Positions 26,554 through 37,755 of a stretch of 64,000 nucleotides of DNA are shown in pieces. The DNA is taken from positions 645,606 to 709,605 of the forward strand of contig NZ_KE557320.1 of NCBI RefSeq assembly GCF_000442315.1. The letters are read 5' to 3'. The position numbers and the translations under genes are program-made. Each line of letters starts with the position of its first letter. The first letter of the stretch is position 1. This DNA comes from Rubellimicrobium thermophilum DSM 16684. GTDB taxonomy: Bacteria > Pseudomonadota > Alphaproteobacteria > Rhodobacterales > Rhodobacteraceae. The notes below the pieces were generated by a model that had not been told where the DNA came from, did no database searches, and worked only from the letters and a program-made list of their open reading frames with translations.

Positions 26554-27465
26554 TCATGCCATTTCCGCGAGTGACCGGGCGATCCGCGCCGCCAGGCGCG
26601 CATTGTTGAGAACAAGGGCGATGTTCGCCTCCAGACTGCGCCCGCCCGTCAGTTCGAGCAACCGGGACAGCAGGAAGGGAGTCACCTCCTTGGCAGCGAT
26701 CCCTGCCCGTTCCGCCTCGGCCTGGGCCTGCTCGATCAGGGGGGCGAGCGTTTCGGCGGGGATCTCGTCCGCTTCGGGAATCGGATTCGCCACAAGCTGA
26801 CCGCCTGGCAGGCCCAGCGCCGCGCGCAGACGATGGGCGCGGGCGATCAGGGCCGGGTCGTCCAGCCGCTGCGGCGCGCGCAGACCCGAGCGGCGAGACC
26901 AGAAGGCGGGCAACTCGTCCTGAGCGAAGGCGATGACCGGAACGCCCAGCGTTTCGAGCACCTCGAGCGTCCGGGGCAGATCGAGGATGGCCTTCGGTCC
27001 TGCGGCCACGACCGTGACCGGCGTCTGGGCCAGTTCCTGCAGATCTGCCGAGACGTCCCATGTCCGTTCCGCCCCGCGATGAACCCCCCCGATTCCGCCG
27101 GTCGCGAAGACCTCGATCCCCGCATGCCGTGCCGCGATCATCGTGGCGGCCACCGTGGTCGCCCCCGTTGCCCCCTCGGCAAGGCAGAGCGCCAGATCGG
27201 CACGCGAGACCTTGCGCACGCCGTCGGCCCGGGCGAGCCTCTCCATCTGGTCCGGTTCCAGACCGACATGCAGGATGCCGTCGAGAATCGCGATGGTGGC
27301 CGGTGTGGCGCCGGCTTCGCGGATGGTGGCTTCCACCTGTCGGGCCGTCTCGAAGTTGCGCGGCCAGGGCATCCCATGCGTGATGATGGTTGATTCGAGC
27401 GCGACAAGCGGTCGGCCCTCCTGCCGTGCTGCTTCAACCTCGCGTGAAAATCGCAGATCGATCAA
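26554..27465 (-). CDS. psuG: pseudouridine-5'-phosphate glycosidase
   Basis: Cleaves pseudouridine 5'-phosphate to uracil and ribose 5-phosphate. The 303 residues show the family blocks ALESTIITHGMP (24-35), KVSRADL (conserved Lys-Arg-Asp region), GATTVAATMIAA, FATGGIGGVHRGAE and PIPEADEIP. It overlaps the upstream kinase gene by 4 bp (ATGA), so kinase and glycosidase are translated together as a pseudouridine-degradation pair. The C-terminal ~10 residues are variable, as usual. Confidence 0.95.
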   Translation of the reverse strand: MIDLRFSREVEAARQEGRPLVALESTIITHGMPWPRNFETARQVEATIREAGATPATIAILDGILHVGLEPDQMERLARADGVRKVSRADLALCLAEGATGATTVAATMIAARHAGIEVFATGGIGGVHRGAERTWDVSADLQELAQTPVTVVAAGPKAILDLPRTLEVLETLGVPVIAFAQDELPAFWSRRSGLRAPQRLDDPALIARAHRLRAALGLPGGQLVANPIPEADEIPAETLAPLIEQAQAEAERAGIAAKEVTPFLLSRLLELTGGRSLEANIALVLNNARLAARIARSLAEMA

Positions 27466-28409
27466 ATCTCTGTCTCCCCTGCCACATATCGTGCTGCAGC
27501 TTCGGCCGCGAAGGCGAGAGCCTCGTCCCGCGGGATGCCCCGGCGTTCGGCGACGAGATGAGCCGCCATCAGCGTGTCACCCGCGCCGGTCACCCTCTGA
27601 ACCGTGACGGCGCGCGGGCGGATCTGAACAAGGCCGTTCCCGTCGGCATCGGCAAGGCCACGGCCGCCATCCGTTACGATGACACGCCGCGCCCCGAGGG
27701 CCAGCAGGGCCGCAGTGGCGTCTGCGGCATCGGACAGCCGTCTCCGGCAGAGAAGACAGGCTTCCTCGAGATTGACATAGAAGGTCGCCTTCGGATGCCC
27801 GAGCAGGGCAAGCAGCCGTTCGGCCTTGCCGGGACTGGCGGGCGCCACCCGCAGATCGGCCTGTGCGAAGAGGGGAGAGCCGGCGATGCGGGCCAGCAGA
27901 TCGGGTGTGAGATTGCCGTCGAGGGCCACGGGACCGCTCCAGGGCGCCGCGTCGGAGCCGAGCCGGCCATCGGCCAGCGGAGCCAGGATGCGGTCTCCGG
28001 CCGCCTCGAGGGAATGGGCATCGGCAATGGCGGCAAAAAGGCCTTCGGGACCTTCGATCGCCATGTAGCGATCGGTCGGCAGATGATCGGAGCGATGGAC
28101 GAAATCGGTGCGCATGCCCATGCGCGCGGCCTCGGCCAGAAGGGTATCGCCCTCTGCATCCCGACCGATGGCGGTAAGCAGGGCGGGGGTCAGGCCGAAC
28201 CGGACGAGCGTCATGGCGATGTTCATGGCCACCCCGCCGGGAAGGCGGATGATGCGGCCGGGCATGTCGGCCCCCGGGGCGAGGGGGGCGGTGGTGCGGC
28301 CGATCACATCCCACAGCACCGCACCGATGCAGAGGATGTCGGGAGGAGGGGGGCAGACCGCGCGTTCGACCATGTCGCGGGTGATGCCCGGGTCGAGGCG
28401 TCCGGTCAA
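27462..28409 (-). CDS. psuK: PfkB-family kinase, probable pseudouridine kinase
   Basis: Ribokinase-like sugar/nucleoside kinase. LPGGVAMNIAMTLVRFG is the first PfkB signature, and VQRVTGAGDTLMAAHL near residues 267-282 holds the catalytic Asp in GAGD. The partnership with psuG makes pseudouridine the likely substrate. ATG 28409 gives 315 aa; Met13 at 28373 is an alternative, since the kinase fold starts only at DILCIGAVLWDVIGR. Confidence 0.88.
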   Translation of the reverse strand: MTGRLDPGITRDMVERAVCPPPPDILCIGAVLWDVIGRTTAPLAPGADMPGRIIRLPGGVAMNIAMTLVRFGLTPALLTAIGRDAEGDTLLAEAARMGMRTDFVHRSDHLPTDRYMAIEGPEGLFAAIADAHSLEAAGDRILAPLADGRLGSDAAPWSGPVALDGNLTPDLLARIAGSPLFAQADLRVAPASPGKAERLLALLGHPKATFYVNLEEACLLCRRRLSDAADATAALLALGARRVIVTDGGRGLADADGNGLVQIRPRAVTVQRVTGAGDTLMAAHLVAERRGIPRDEALAFAAEAAARYVAGETEI

Positions 28410-28584
28410 CGCAGGCGCGGGCCTTGTCTTTTCGGCAGGCTGCCGCTAAGGCCGCCACACTTCGCAGGCGGAGGCGGGCGTCGGGGGGAGACATCCTCCG
28501 CCGTCCACCGGTTGGGGCAGGGGTGCCGGAAGGCATCCGGGTCCTGATCCTCCGTCGAAGGCTCAAACCGGAAAGGACGAGGAC

Positions 28585-29352
28585 ATGGCTCTTCCCGAAT
28601 TCACCATGCGCCAGCTTCTCGAGGCGGGCGTTCATTTCGGCCATCAGACCGCGCGGTGGAATCCGCGCATGGCTCCCTACATCTACGGCTCGCGCAACGG
28701 CATCCACATCATCGACCTGACCCAGACCGTGCCACTGCTGGAGCAGGCGCTGCGCGTTGTGCGGGATACCGTCGCCAAGGGCGGGCGCGTCCTGTTCGTC
28801 GGGACCAAGCGGCAGGCGCAGAAGCCCATCGCCGACGCGGCCGAGCGTTCGGCACAGTTCTACATCAATCACCGCTGGCTGGGCGGCACGCTCACGAACT
28901 GGCAGACGATCTCGCAGCGGATCAACACCCTGCGGGCCATCGACGAGGCGGCCGAGCGGGGCTTCGAGGGGCTGACCAAGAAGGAGCGGCTCGGGATGGA
29001 GCGGCAGCAGCAGAAGCTGCAGGCCTCGCTGGGCGGCATCCGCGAGATGGGCGGCATCCCCGACCTCCTCTTCGTGATCGATGTGAACAAGGAGGATCTC
29101 GCGATCAAGGAGGCGCGCAAGCTCGGCATTCCGGTGGTTGCGGTGGTCGACACGAACTGCTCGCCGGAAGGGGTGGACTACATCATTCCGGGCAATGACG
29201 ACGCCTCCCGTGCGATCACGCTCTATTGCGACCTTGTGGCGCGTGCCGCACTGGACGGAATGAGCGCCCAGCTCAATGCCGCCGGCGTGGATATCGGTGC
29301 GATGGAAGCGCTGGTCGAAGAGGCCATGCAGGAGGCTGCCGCGCAGGGCTGA
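28585..29352 (+). CDS. rpsB: 30S ribosomal protein S2
   Basis: 255 residues with the full S2 signature: [20 protein letters not shown] at the start, the [17 protein letters not shown] block, [10 protein letters not shown], and [29 protein letters not shown]. Preceded by GGAAAGGACGAGGAC. It heads the usual rpsB-tsf operon; tsf follows 76 bp downstream with a hairpin between them. Confidence 0.98.
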   Translation: MALPEFTMRQLLEAGVHFGHQTARWNPRMAPYIYGSRNGIHIIDLTQTVPLLEQALRVVRDTVAKGGRVLFVGTKRQAQKPIADAAERSAQFYINHRWLGGTLTNWQTISQRINTLRAIDEAAERGFEGLTKKERLGMERQQQKLQASLGGIREMGGIPDLLFVIDVNKEDLAIKEARKLGIPVVAVVDTNCSPEGVDYIIPGNDDASRAITLYCDLVARAALDGMSAQLNAAGVDIGAMEALVEEAMQEAAAQG

Positions 29353-29383
29353 CGGACCGGGCCGGGCCGTCCGGGACGCTTCA

Positions 29384-29407
29384 TCGGGCGGGTTCAGACC
29401 CGCCCGA
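29384..29407 (+). promoter_or_regulatory. stem-loop between rpsB and tsf
   Basis: TCGGGCGGGT (29384-29393), loop TCAG, ACCCGCCCGA (29398-29407): a perfect 10-bp stem just before the tsf ribosome site. It could be an attenuator or an mRNA-stabilising element that sets the S2/EF-Ts ratio. No T-run follows. Confidence 0.55.
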
Positions 29408-29428
29408 ATCCGTTTGAAGGAGGATGAG

Positions 29429-30343
29429 ATGACGATCACCGCGAGCATGGTGAAGGAACTGCGCGAGGCGACCGGCGCGGGGATGATGGACGCCAAGAAG
29501 GCGCTGACCGAAACGAATGGCGACATGGATGCCGCCATCGACTGGCTGCGGACCAAGGGATTGGCCAAGGCGGCAAAGAAATCCGGGCGCACCGCGGCCG
29601 AGGGTCTGGTCGGCGTTGCTGTTGAAGGGGGACGGGGCGTCGTCGTCGAGGTCAACTCGGAGACCGATTTCGTCGCCAAGAATGCGGAATTCCAGGCCCT
29701 TGTGCGTGATGTTGCCCATGCGGCGCTCAAGGCGACGGATCTTGAATCGCTCAAGCAGACCGATATCGGCGGCAAGACAGCCGAGGCCGCGGTCACCGAT
29801 GCTATCGCCCGGATCGGCGAGAACATGACGATCCGCCGGATGGTCGCGCTCGAAGGCGAGACGGTGGTCAGCTATGTCCACAACGCCGCTGGCGAAGGCC
29901 TGGGCAAGATCGGTGTGCTCGTGGCGCTGAGCGGGCCGGACAACGGCATCGGCCGGCAGATCGCGATGCATGTCGCTGCGGCCAATCCTGCGGCGCTGGA
30001 CGAAGCCTCGCTCGATCCGGCCGTGCTGGCCAAGGAGCTGGAGATCCAGACGCAGAAGGCGCTGGAGGAGAACGCATCCGCCGCCAAGCCGAAGCCCGAG
30101 GCGGTGATCCGCAACAACATCATCCCCGGCCGGATGAAGAAGTTCGTCGCCGAGAACACGCTGCTCGGTCAGGCCTTTGTGGTGAATCCCGATCAGACCG
30201 TTGCCGAGGCCGCGCAGGCGGCGGGGGTGACCGTGACGGGCTTCGTGCGTCTCGCTGTCGGTGAAGGAATCGAGAAGAAGGAAGAGGACTTCGCGGCCGA
30301 AGTGGCGAAGATGAACGCGGCGGCCGAAGCCGCCCGCAGCTGA
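29429..30343 (+). CDS. tsf: translation elongation factor Ts
   Basis: Nucleotide-exchange factor for EF-Tu. From ATG 29429 (ribosome site GAAGGAGGA) the protein has 304 aa, with the N-terminal UBA-like helix block [19 protein letters not shown] and the EF-Tu-contacting SETDFVAKN. The C-terminal dimerisation/coiled-coil region includes [19 protein letters not shown]. The in-frame extension upstream to 29276 is not family sequence. Confidence 0.98.
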   Translation: MTITASMVKELREATGAGMMDAKKALTETNGDMDAAIDWLRTKGLAKAAKKSGRTAAEGLVGVAVEGGRGVVVEVNSETDFVAKNAEFQALVRDVAHAALKATDLESLKQTDIGGKTAEAAVTDAIARIGENMTIRRMVALEGETVVSYVHNAAGEGLGKIGVLVALSGPDNGIGRQIAMHVAAANPAALDEASLDPAVLAKELEIQTQKALEENASAAKPKPEAVIRNNIIPGRMKKFVAENTLLGQAFVVNPDQTVAEAAQAAGVTVTGFVRLAVGEGIEKKEEDFAAEVAKMNAAAEAARS

Positions 30344-30353
30344 GGGAAGAACC

Positions 30354-30498
30354 GGCGACACCGCGCAGGACAATGTGCGGTGTCGCCGACGACCCCCGAG
30401 ACCCGGCGCAGCGACGCCGAAACTTCGCGGGATCTGGCGGCGGTCCGGTGCAAACACCGGACCCGCCACCACCGGCCTCTCGAGCAAGAGAGGCCGGT
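30354..30498 (+). terminator. three consecutive stem-loops after tsf
   Basis: Stem 1: GGCGACACCGC (30354-30364)/GCGGTGTCGCC (30377-30387). Stem 2: GGTCCGGTG (30442-30450)/CACCGGACC (30455-30463) with loop CAAA. Stem 3: ACCGGCCTCTC (30471-30481)/GAGAGGCCGGT (30488-30498). All three are perfect. The first starts 10 bp after the tsf stop. Together they probably end the rpsB-tsf transcript or protect its 3' end, though none has a T-tract. Confidence 0.6.
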
Positions 30499-30660
30499 CC
30501 GCTGCGCGCCGGTCCGAAATTGCGGAGGTGTCGCCGCGGTCGTCAGAGCCGGCCGTCAGGGCCGGATCCGTCATTCCACCGAGAGATAGCGCATCTTTCC
30601 CTTGATGGCGAGAGCTGGCGTCCGAACGGCCGGCATGACTCCGGTCACATGCTTATTTTA
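30499..30660. other. rest of the tsf-phoR intergenic gap
   Basis: Together with the stem-loops and the AT palindrome this forms a 349-bp gap between the convergent tsf and phoR-like genes. Apart from those elements I see no coding signal in any frame and no further repeat. Confidence 0.4.
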
Positions 30661-30676
30661 CATAATATATATTATG
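30661..30676. repeat. perfect 16-bp AT palindrome
   Basis: CATAATATATATTATG is its own reverse complement. It follows another AT run (gcttatttta), so 14 of 16 bases of the palindrome are A or T in a region otherwise very GC-rich. It lies 17 bp beyond the phoR-like stop codon, between two gene ends. It could be an operator, a relic of an insertion, or a weak terminator; no function is assigned. Confidence 0.6.
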
Positions 30677-30692
30677 CGACTTCCTTGTTCCG

Positions 30693-31729
30693 TCACTCCA
30701 CGGGCAGGATCACGCTGAACCGGCTCCCCTTTCCCGGTTCGCTCTCGATCCGCAGCCGACCGCGATGGCGGTTGATCACATGCTTCACGATGGCCAGGCC
30801 CAGACCTGTCCCCCCCACCTCGCGCGAACGGTGCGTGTCTACGCGATAGAATCGTTCCGTGAGGCGCGGAATGTGATGTGCCGCGATCCCCGGACCGCGA
30901 TCCTCGACGACAATCCGCACACAACGACGGCGCAGCGAAGGCTCGTCCTGCGGCGGCATCACCCGCACCGTCACGGGGCCGCCCGACCCGCCATACTTGA
31001 CCGCATTCTCCATGAGATTCAGCAGAACCTGCCGGAGCTGGCCGACATCCCCCGGAACGATGGCTCCGAGCTCGGGCACCTCGAGATGGATCGCCGTCGT
31101 CCATTTTGCAGCCAGCGGCTCAAGTGTCGCGGCCACCGATCTGGCCAGATCGGCGATATCGACCCGTGCCACGGGACGCTGCCGTTCCTCGGCCTCCACG
31201 CGGCTCAGATTGAGCAGGTCGTCTACGAGACGCGCCATGCGCGAGGCCTCGGCCGCGATGATCTTGAGGAAGCGTTCGCGCGCCTTTGGATCCTCCCGCG
31301 CCGGTCCCTGGAGGGTTTCGACAAAACCCAGCAAGGCCGTCAGGGGCGTGCGCAGCTCGTGACTGACATTGGCGACAAAGTCGCGGCGAATCTGGCCGGC
31401 CTCCTCGACGGCGGTGATGTCCTCGAAGCAGACCAGAACACGGGCTCCGCTCGGAAGCTCGAGCGGACGGGTGAAGATTCTCCACGTCGTGTCACGGCTT
31501 CCCTCCCGGCCGAGATAGCGCCCCTCGGGGGCTGACGGTCGGTCAGGGTCCGCTCGATCGCTTCCAGGGTGGCGGGCTGCCGCAGGACGGTGATGTAATG
31601 CCGCCCCGTTCCGTCATGGCCGAACAGGGCACGGGCAGCGCTGTTGATCGCCTCGATCCGTTCGTCCGGGCCGATCAGGAGGGTCGGCGTCGGCAGCGCC
31701 AAGACGGTCAGGATGGCATCCTGTGACAT
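30693..31729 (-). CDS. phoR: PhoR-like sensor histidine kinase (frameshifted)
   Basis: A ~345-residue kinase without membrane helices. An N-terminal PAS-type domain (LLIGPDERIEAINSAARALFG) is followed by HisKA with FVANVSHELRTPLTALLGF and HATPase_c with NLMENAVKYG, EDRGPGIA and GGTGLGLAIVKH. The frame breaks at the G-run 31527-31531, where one base is missing; the restored sequence reads DRQPPEGRYLGREGSRDTTW and continues to the H-box. Phosphate signalling is inferred from the PhoR-type PAS-HisKA layout. No phoB or pst gene is present in the window, so another response regulator is possible. Confidence 0.82.
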
Positions 31730-31938
31730 GCACGACTCCTTCGCCCGATTTCCCGCTGAAGTTGAACATGCGGCATTGTCTGTCGCGGACGAGCTTCTAT
31801 GATCGCCCCCCGTGTCAGGGATTCCGCGGTCACAACGTGCTGCGGCGATCCGGCTGTCAACCCGTGCCCTGTCTTTCCCTCATGCGTGTCCTGTTCCCGT
31901 GAATCCGGTGCCCATGCCATCCGAACCTGCAGCGATCC

Positions 31939-32265
31939 ATGATTCTGGTTATCGGCAATTTGCGCAGCTGGCACGCAGAAGGCCGCATTCTGCCGGAGAT
32001 CGAGGGATTCCACTTCGCAAGGTTCGAGGATCTGTCGGCCGATCTTTTGCACGCGTTGAAGCCCGATCTGGTTCTCTCGCCCCTAATGGGTGAGGATTTC
32101 GACGCCCTGGATGTGGCCCAGCGGCTCGATGCCCTGGGATATGCCGGGCGATACCGCGCGCTGACCAATCCCGTGCCAGACCCTGATGCCATTCGCGCCG
32201 AAATGCGTTCGGTCGCCCCGGATCTCGACTTCGATCTCTTCGTGATCAACGACAGCCGGTCGTGA
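31939..32265 (+). CDS. conserved hypothetical protein
   Basis: A 108-residue soluble, acidic protein beginning MILVIGNLRSWHAEGRILPE. I recognise the type as a conserved Rhodobacterales hypothetical, but no function is known to me. It has alternating strand/helix character (VLSPLMGEDFDALDVAQRLD) reminiscent of a receiver-like or Rossmann fold, without the phospho-acceptor pattern. The 3' end overlaps the carbonic-anhydrase-like gene by 20 bp in a convergent arrangement. The start lies about 210 bp from the divergent phoR-like kinase start. Confidence 0.7.
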   Translation: MILVIGNLRSWHAEGRILPEIEGFHFARFEDLSADLLHALKPDLVLSPLMGEDFDALDVAQRLDALGYAGRYRALTNPVPDPDAIRAEMRSVAPDLDFDLFVINDSRS

Positions 32266-32779
32266 CGGCAGACAGTCCTGCGGCAAAGCGCGCTGCATTT
32301 GCGGCATAGCCCTCCGCGGATCGGTGCAGCCCGGCGACGGCCATGGCATCGAGCTCGCGAACGGCCCGCGCCGGCACGCCCATCAGCAGGCTGCGTGCCT
32401 CGAACCGTTTCCCTTCCGTCACGAGGGCCCCTGCCCCGACGAGACATTCCGGCCCGATGACCGCACCGTTCAGGATCGTCGCCGACATGCCGATCAGGGT
32501 CGTCTCGCCGATGGAGCAGCCATGCAGCATCGCCTTGTGGCCGATGGTGCAGCGCGCGCCGATCGTCAGGGGAAAGCCCCAGTCGGTGTGGCAGACGACA
32601 TTCTCCTGGATGTTGGTCTCTTTCCCCACCTCAATCCATTCATTGTCGCCCCGCAGGACGGCGCCGAACCAGACCGAGGCCCGTGCGCCGATGCGGACCT
32701 TGCCGATCACCTGCGCAGAGGGCGCGATCCAGGCCGTGGGATGGATCTCCGGTTCCTGACCATCGAGCGCCCAGATCAT
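32246..32779 (-). CDS. gamma-carbonic anhydrase family protein (left-handed beta-helix)
   Basis: 177 residues of hexapeptide repeats forming a left-handed beta-helix: TAWIAPSAQVIGKVRIG, ASVWFGAVLRGDNEWIEVG, NIQENVVCHTD, CTIGHKAMLHGCSIG. The zinc-type histidines are those in VVCHTD, IGHKAMLHG. Residues match YrdA/CaiE-like gamma-CA proteins. It may have carbonic anhydrase activity or be an inactive homologue. ATG 32779 overlaps the gmk stop by 4 bp, so the two are co-translated. Confidence 0.88.
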   Translation of the reverse strand: MIWALDGQEPEIHPTAWIAPSAQVIGKVRIGARASVWFGAVLRGDNEWIEVGKETNIQENVVCHTDWGFPLTIGARCTIGHKAMLHGCSIGETTLIGMSATILNGAVIGPECLVGAGALVTEGKRFEARSLLMGVPARAVRELDAMAVAGLHRSAEGYAANAARFAAGLSAVTTGCR

Positions 32780-33434
32780 CCCGCCATGCCCTCGAACTCG
32801 GCGGCAAGACCGCGGACAAAGCCGTTGAGCCATGGCTGCCTCTCGCGACGGAGGCGTTCGGCCCGGACGATTTCCTGCACCATCCTGTCGGTTTCATCCA
32901 GATCGCGGTTGACGAGGACGTAATCATATTCTGCCCAATGGCTTGTCTCTGCCATCGCGCGTGCCATCCGTCCGCGGATCACCTCCTCGCTGTCCTGCGC
33001 GCGACTGCGCAGACGCCGCTCCAGTTCGGCCATGGAGGGCGGCAGGATGAAGATGGAGACCACCTCGCGCCCCAGGGGCGAGTTGCGGATCTGCTGCCCC
33101 CCCTGCCAGTCGATGTCGAAGAGGGTGTCGCGCCCGGCAGCCATGGCCGCCTCGACCGGGGCGCGCGGCGAACCATAGAGATTGCCGAAGACCTCGGCAT
33201 GTTCCAGAAGCTCGCCCCTCTCGACCATCGCGCGAAAGGCCTCGCGCGAGACGAAGTGGTATTCCCGGCCATCGATCTCGCCCGGTCGGGGGGGGCGTGT
33301 GGTCGCCGAGACCGAGAAGGAGACTCGGGCTGAGCGGCAAGAAGGCGGCGGGCCAGGGTCGACTTGCCTGCCCCTGAGGGCGAGGACAGGATGATCAGAA
33401 GGCCGCGCCGCGGTGGCAGGGTCTGGGATGTCAC
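32776..33434 (-). CDS. gmk: guanylate kinase (frameshifted)
   Basis: Phosphorylates GMP to GDP. The start at 33434 reads GLLIILSSPSGAGKSTLARRLL with the P-loop at about 17-24. After AAQPES the frame slips; one base missing around 33317-33323 restores FSVSATTRPPRPGEIDGREY, the GMP-binding stretch. The remainder (GELLEHAEVFGNLYGSP, TLFDIDWQGGQQI, FILPPSMAELERRLRSR) is intact. Corrected length ~219 aa is normal. The gene is essential in bacteria studied, so the break is probably a sequencing error. It follows yicC by 4 bp. Confidence 0.92.
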
Positions 33435-33438
33435 GCCC

Positions 33439-34326
33439 TCACTCCACGTTCTGGACCTGCTCGCGCATCTGGTCGATGGCCGCCTTCAGGTCAAGGCCGA
33501 TCCGGGTCAGGGCGGCATGGCTGGCCTTGCTGCACAGGGTGTTGGCCTCGCGGTTGAATTCCTGGGCCAGGAAGTCGAGCCGCCGTCCGGCAGGCTTCGG
33601 ATCGGTCACAAGGGCACGGGCCGTCTCCACATGGACACGGAGACGGTCGATTTCCTCGGTCACATCATTGCGCAGCGCGATCAGGGCGAGCTCCTGGGTC
33701 AGCCGGTCTTCGTCGGCATGGGCCAGCTCTGCCGTCATCCGGCGAAGCGCCTCCGGCAGCTTCTGTCGGGTCTCCTCGAGACGGGCCCGGGCCAGTTCTG
33801 CGGCCTCCTCGACAAGACGGGCGATGCCATCGACCTGTTCTGCGATCACGCGGGCCAGCGCCCGTCCCTCCGCTTCGCGCATGGCCAGCAGATCGTCGAG
33901 AACCGCATCGAGCCCCTGCAGAAGCGCGCCGTGCAATCCTTCCTCTTCCGTTGCGGCGCCCATGACGACGACACCGCGCTGGGCCAGCACATCAGAGACA
34001 GATGCCGGCGCGAGGGTCAGTCCCTTTTCGTGGGCCCGCGCCTGGACCATGCGGATCCCATCGAGCACGCGATCGAGCTGTTCGCTGTCGATGGCGAAGA
34101 TGCCCTCCCGCAGGGGGCGCGACAGGCGCAGCGTGACGGCGACATGACCACGGGTCAGCCGCGCCGTCACCGCGGAACGCACCGCCGGTTCCAGCCCCTC
34201 GAGACCGTCCGGCAGGCGCAGCCGGAGATCGAGCCCTCGGCCGTTCACCGACCGCGCTTCCCATTCAAAGCCAAGAGAGCCGATCTGGCTCCGCCGATGC
34301 GCAAAGGCCGTCATGGAGCGGATCAC
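33439..34326 (-). CDS. yicC: YicC/YloC-family endoribonuclease
   Basis: 295 residues from GTG 34326 (VIRSMTAFA, the family start; GAGG upstream). ATG 34314 is a shorter alternative. An N-terminal YicC_N domain with EARSVNGRGLDLRLRLP precedes a coiled middle region. The C-terminal DUF1732 part has DVTEEIDRLRVHVETAR and RRLDFLAQEFNREANTLCSKA. The family has endoribonuclease activity in E. coli and commonly precedes gmk, as it does here with a 4-bp gap. Confidence 0.92.
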   Translation of the reverse strand: MIRSMTAFAHRRSQIGSLGFEWEARSVNGRGLDLRLRLPDGLEGLEPAVRSAVTARLTRGHVAVTLRLSRPLREGIFAIDSEQLDRVLDGIRMVQARAHEKGLTLAPASVSDVLAQRGVVVMGAATEEEGLHGALLQGLDAVLDDLLAMREAEGRALARVIAEQVDGIARLVEEAAELARARLEETRQKLPEALRRMTAELAHADEDRLTQELALIALRNDVTEEIDRLRVHVETARALVTDPKPAGRRLDFLAQEFNREANTLCSKASHAALTRIGLDLKAAIDQMREQVQNVE

Positions 34327-34439
34327 GGCCTCACCTCGCTTTGTCCTGCTCACGCGCACATTAACGATTTAATACTTTAGTAACAGTCTTCTCCCGCCGA
34401 TGCGCTAGACTGGGAAAAGAGGGGGCGGGAGACAGGAGA

Positions 34440-36451
<2,012 letters not shown>

Positions 36452-36651
36452 GATGTCGCTCCCCTCGGATCGTCCGGCGCGGCTTATAGGGCGGGCATCG
36501 AGGAACGCCAACGGAAAACGCACGGACCGGCCGTCCGGCAGCGACCCAAAATGACGCATCCGGCATCGCGGCGATCTTGAAGACGGCCGACAAAGATGCC
36601 AGATGTTCCTGTCGGGCGCTCGTGCCGCGAGCGTCCATCGCCAGGTGTCCC

Positions 36652-37665
36652 ATGAACATGCGCCCCCAGCCCGTCGGGTCCGTCGCTGCTGCGCCGCGGT
36701 TGCGACGCTTCGTCTTTGTCCTGCTCCGCGATTTCACGATGCTGAGCTTTGCCTGCGCCCTCGAGCCCCTGCGCATCGCCAACCGCATGGCCGGGCGGCG
36801 TCTCTACGAATGGGTCCTCGCCGGCGAGGGAGGCGAGAGCGTGACCTGTTCCAACGGAACCGTCTTCAAGCTGGACATGGATCTGGAGCCGCTGGACCGG
36901 GATGACACGATTCTTGTCTGCGGCGGCATCGACGTGCATGCCGCCAGCACCCGGACCGTCGTCAACTGGCTGCGACGCGAGGCCCGGCGCGGCGTGACCA
37001 TCGGGGGGCTGTGCACCGCAGCCCATACTCTGGCAAAGGCGGGCCTTCTCGATGGCAAGCGCGCGACGATCCACTGGGAAAACCAGGATTCCTTCAGCGA
37101 GGAGTTCGAGAACGTCACGCTGACCAAATCCGTCTTCGTTATCGACGGCAACCGCATGACGACGGCCGGAGGGACGGCCTCGATCGACCTGATGCTGAAG
37201 ATCATCGCCAGTGACCATGGCGAGGATCTGGCCAATGCCGTGGCCGACCAGCTCATCTATTCCAGCATCCGCACTGATCAGGACACGCAGCGGCTGTCGA
37301 TTCCCACCCGGATCGGCGTGCGGCATCCCAAGCTGTCCCGCGTCATCCACATGATGGAACAGGCCATCGAGGAGCCGGTCTCGCCCGCCTCTCTCGCCCA
37401 TGAGGTGGGCCTGTCCACCCGCCAGCTGGAGCGGCTGTTCCGGCGTTATCTCGACCGCTCGCCCAAGCGCTACTACATGGAGCTGCGCCTGCAGAAGGCC
37501 CGCAACCTGCTGATGCAGACCGACATGAGCGTCATCAACGTGGCGCTGGCCTGCGGCTTTGCCAGTCCTTCGCATTTCTCCAAATGCTACCGTGCCCATT
37601 ACGGGACCACTCCCTACCGCGAGCGCGGCACGCAGGGCTCTCCACCCATGCGCCTGTCGATCTGA
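36652..37665 (+). CDS. GlxA-type transcriptional regulator (DJ-1/PfpI + AraC)
   Basis: 337 residues. An N-terminal class I glutamine-amidotransferase-like (DJ-1/PfpI) sensor domain (about 17-190) contains [11 protein letters not shown] and [16 protein letters not shown], where the Cys sits at the nucleophile elbow. A C-terminal AraC domain follows (about 230-325) with two helix-turn-helices ([17 protein letters not shown] and [22 protein letters not shown]). ATG 36652 is preferred over 36577 because of the AGGTG upstream and because the domain begins soon after. It precedes the amino-acid ABC operon on the same strand and is a plausible regulator of it. Relatives regulate amine, choline or amino-acid catabolism. 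Confidence 0.88.
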   Translation: MNMRPQPVGSVAAAPRLRRFVFVLLRDFTMLSFACALEPLRIANRMAGRRLYEWVLAGEGGESVTCSNGTVFKLDMDLEPLDRDDTILVCGGIDVHAASTRTVVNWLRREARRGVTIGGLCTAAHTLAKAGLLDGKRATIHWENQDSFSEEFENVTLTKSVFVIDGNRMTTAGGTASIDLMLKIIASDHGEDLANAVADQLIYSSIRTDQDTQRLSIPTRIGVRHPKLSRVIHMMEQAIEEPVSPASLAHEVGLSTRQLERLFRRYLDRSPKRYYMELRLQKARNLLMQTDMSVINVALACGFASPSHFSKCYRAHYGTTPYRERGTQGSPPMRLSI

Positions 37666-37755
37666 CGCAGGGGCGCATGACCGAAACCCCGCTTCACAAC
37701 GGCGGCAACTGTCACTAGCCTGTCGCCGCAGGGATTCAGTCCTGTCAGGGAGACA

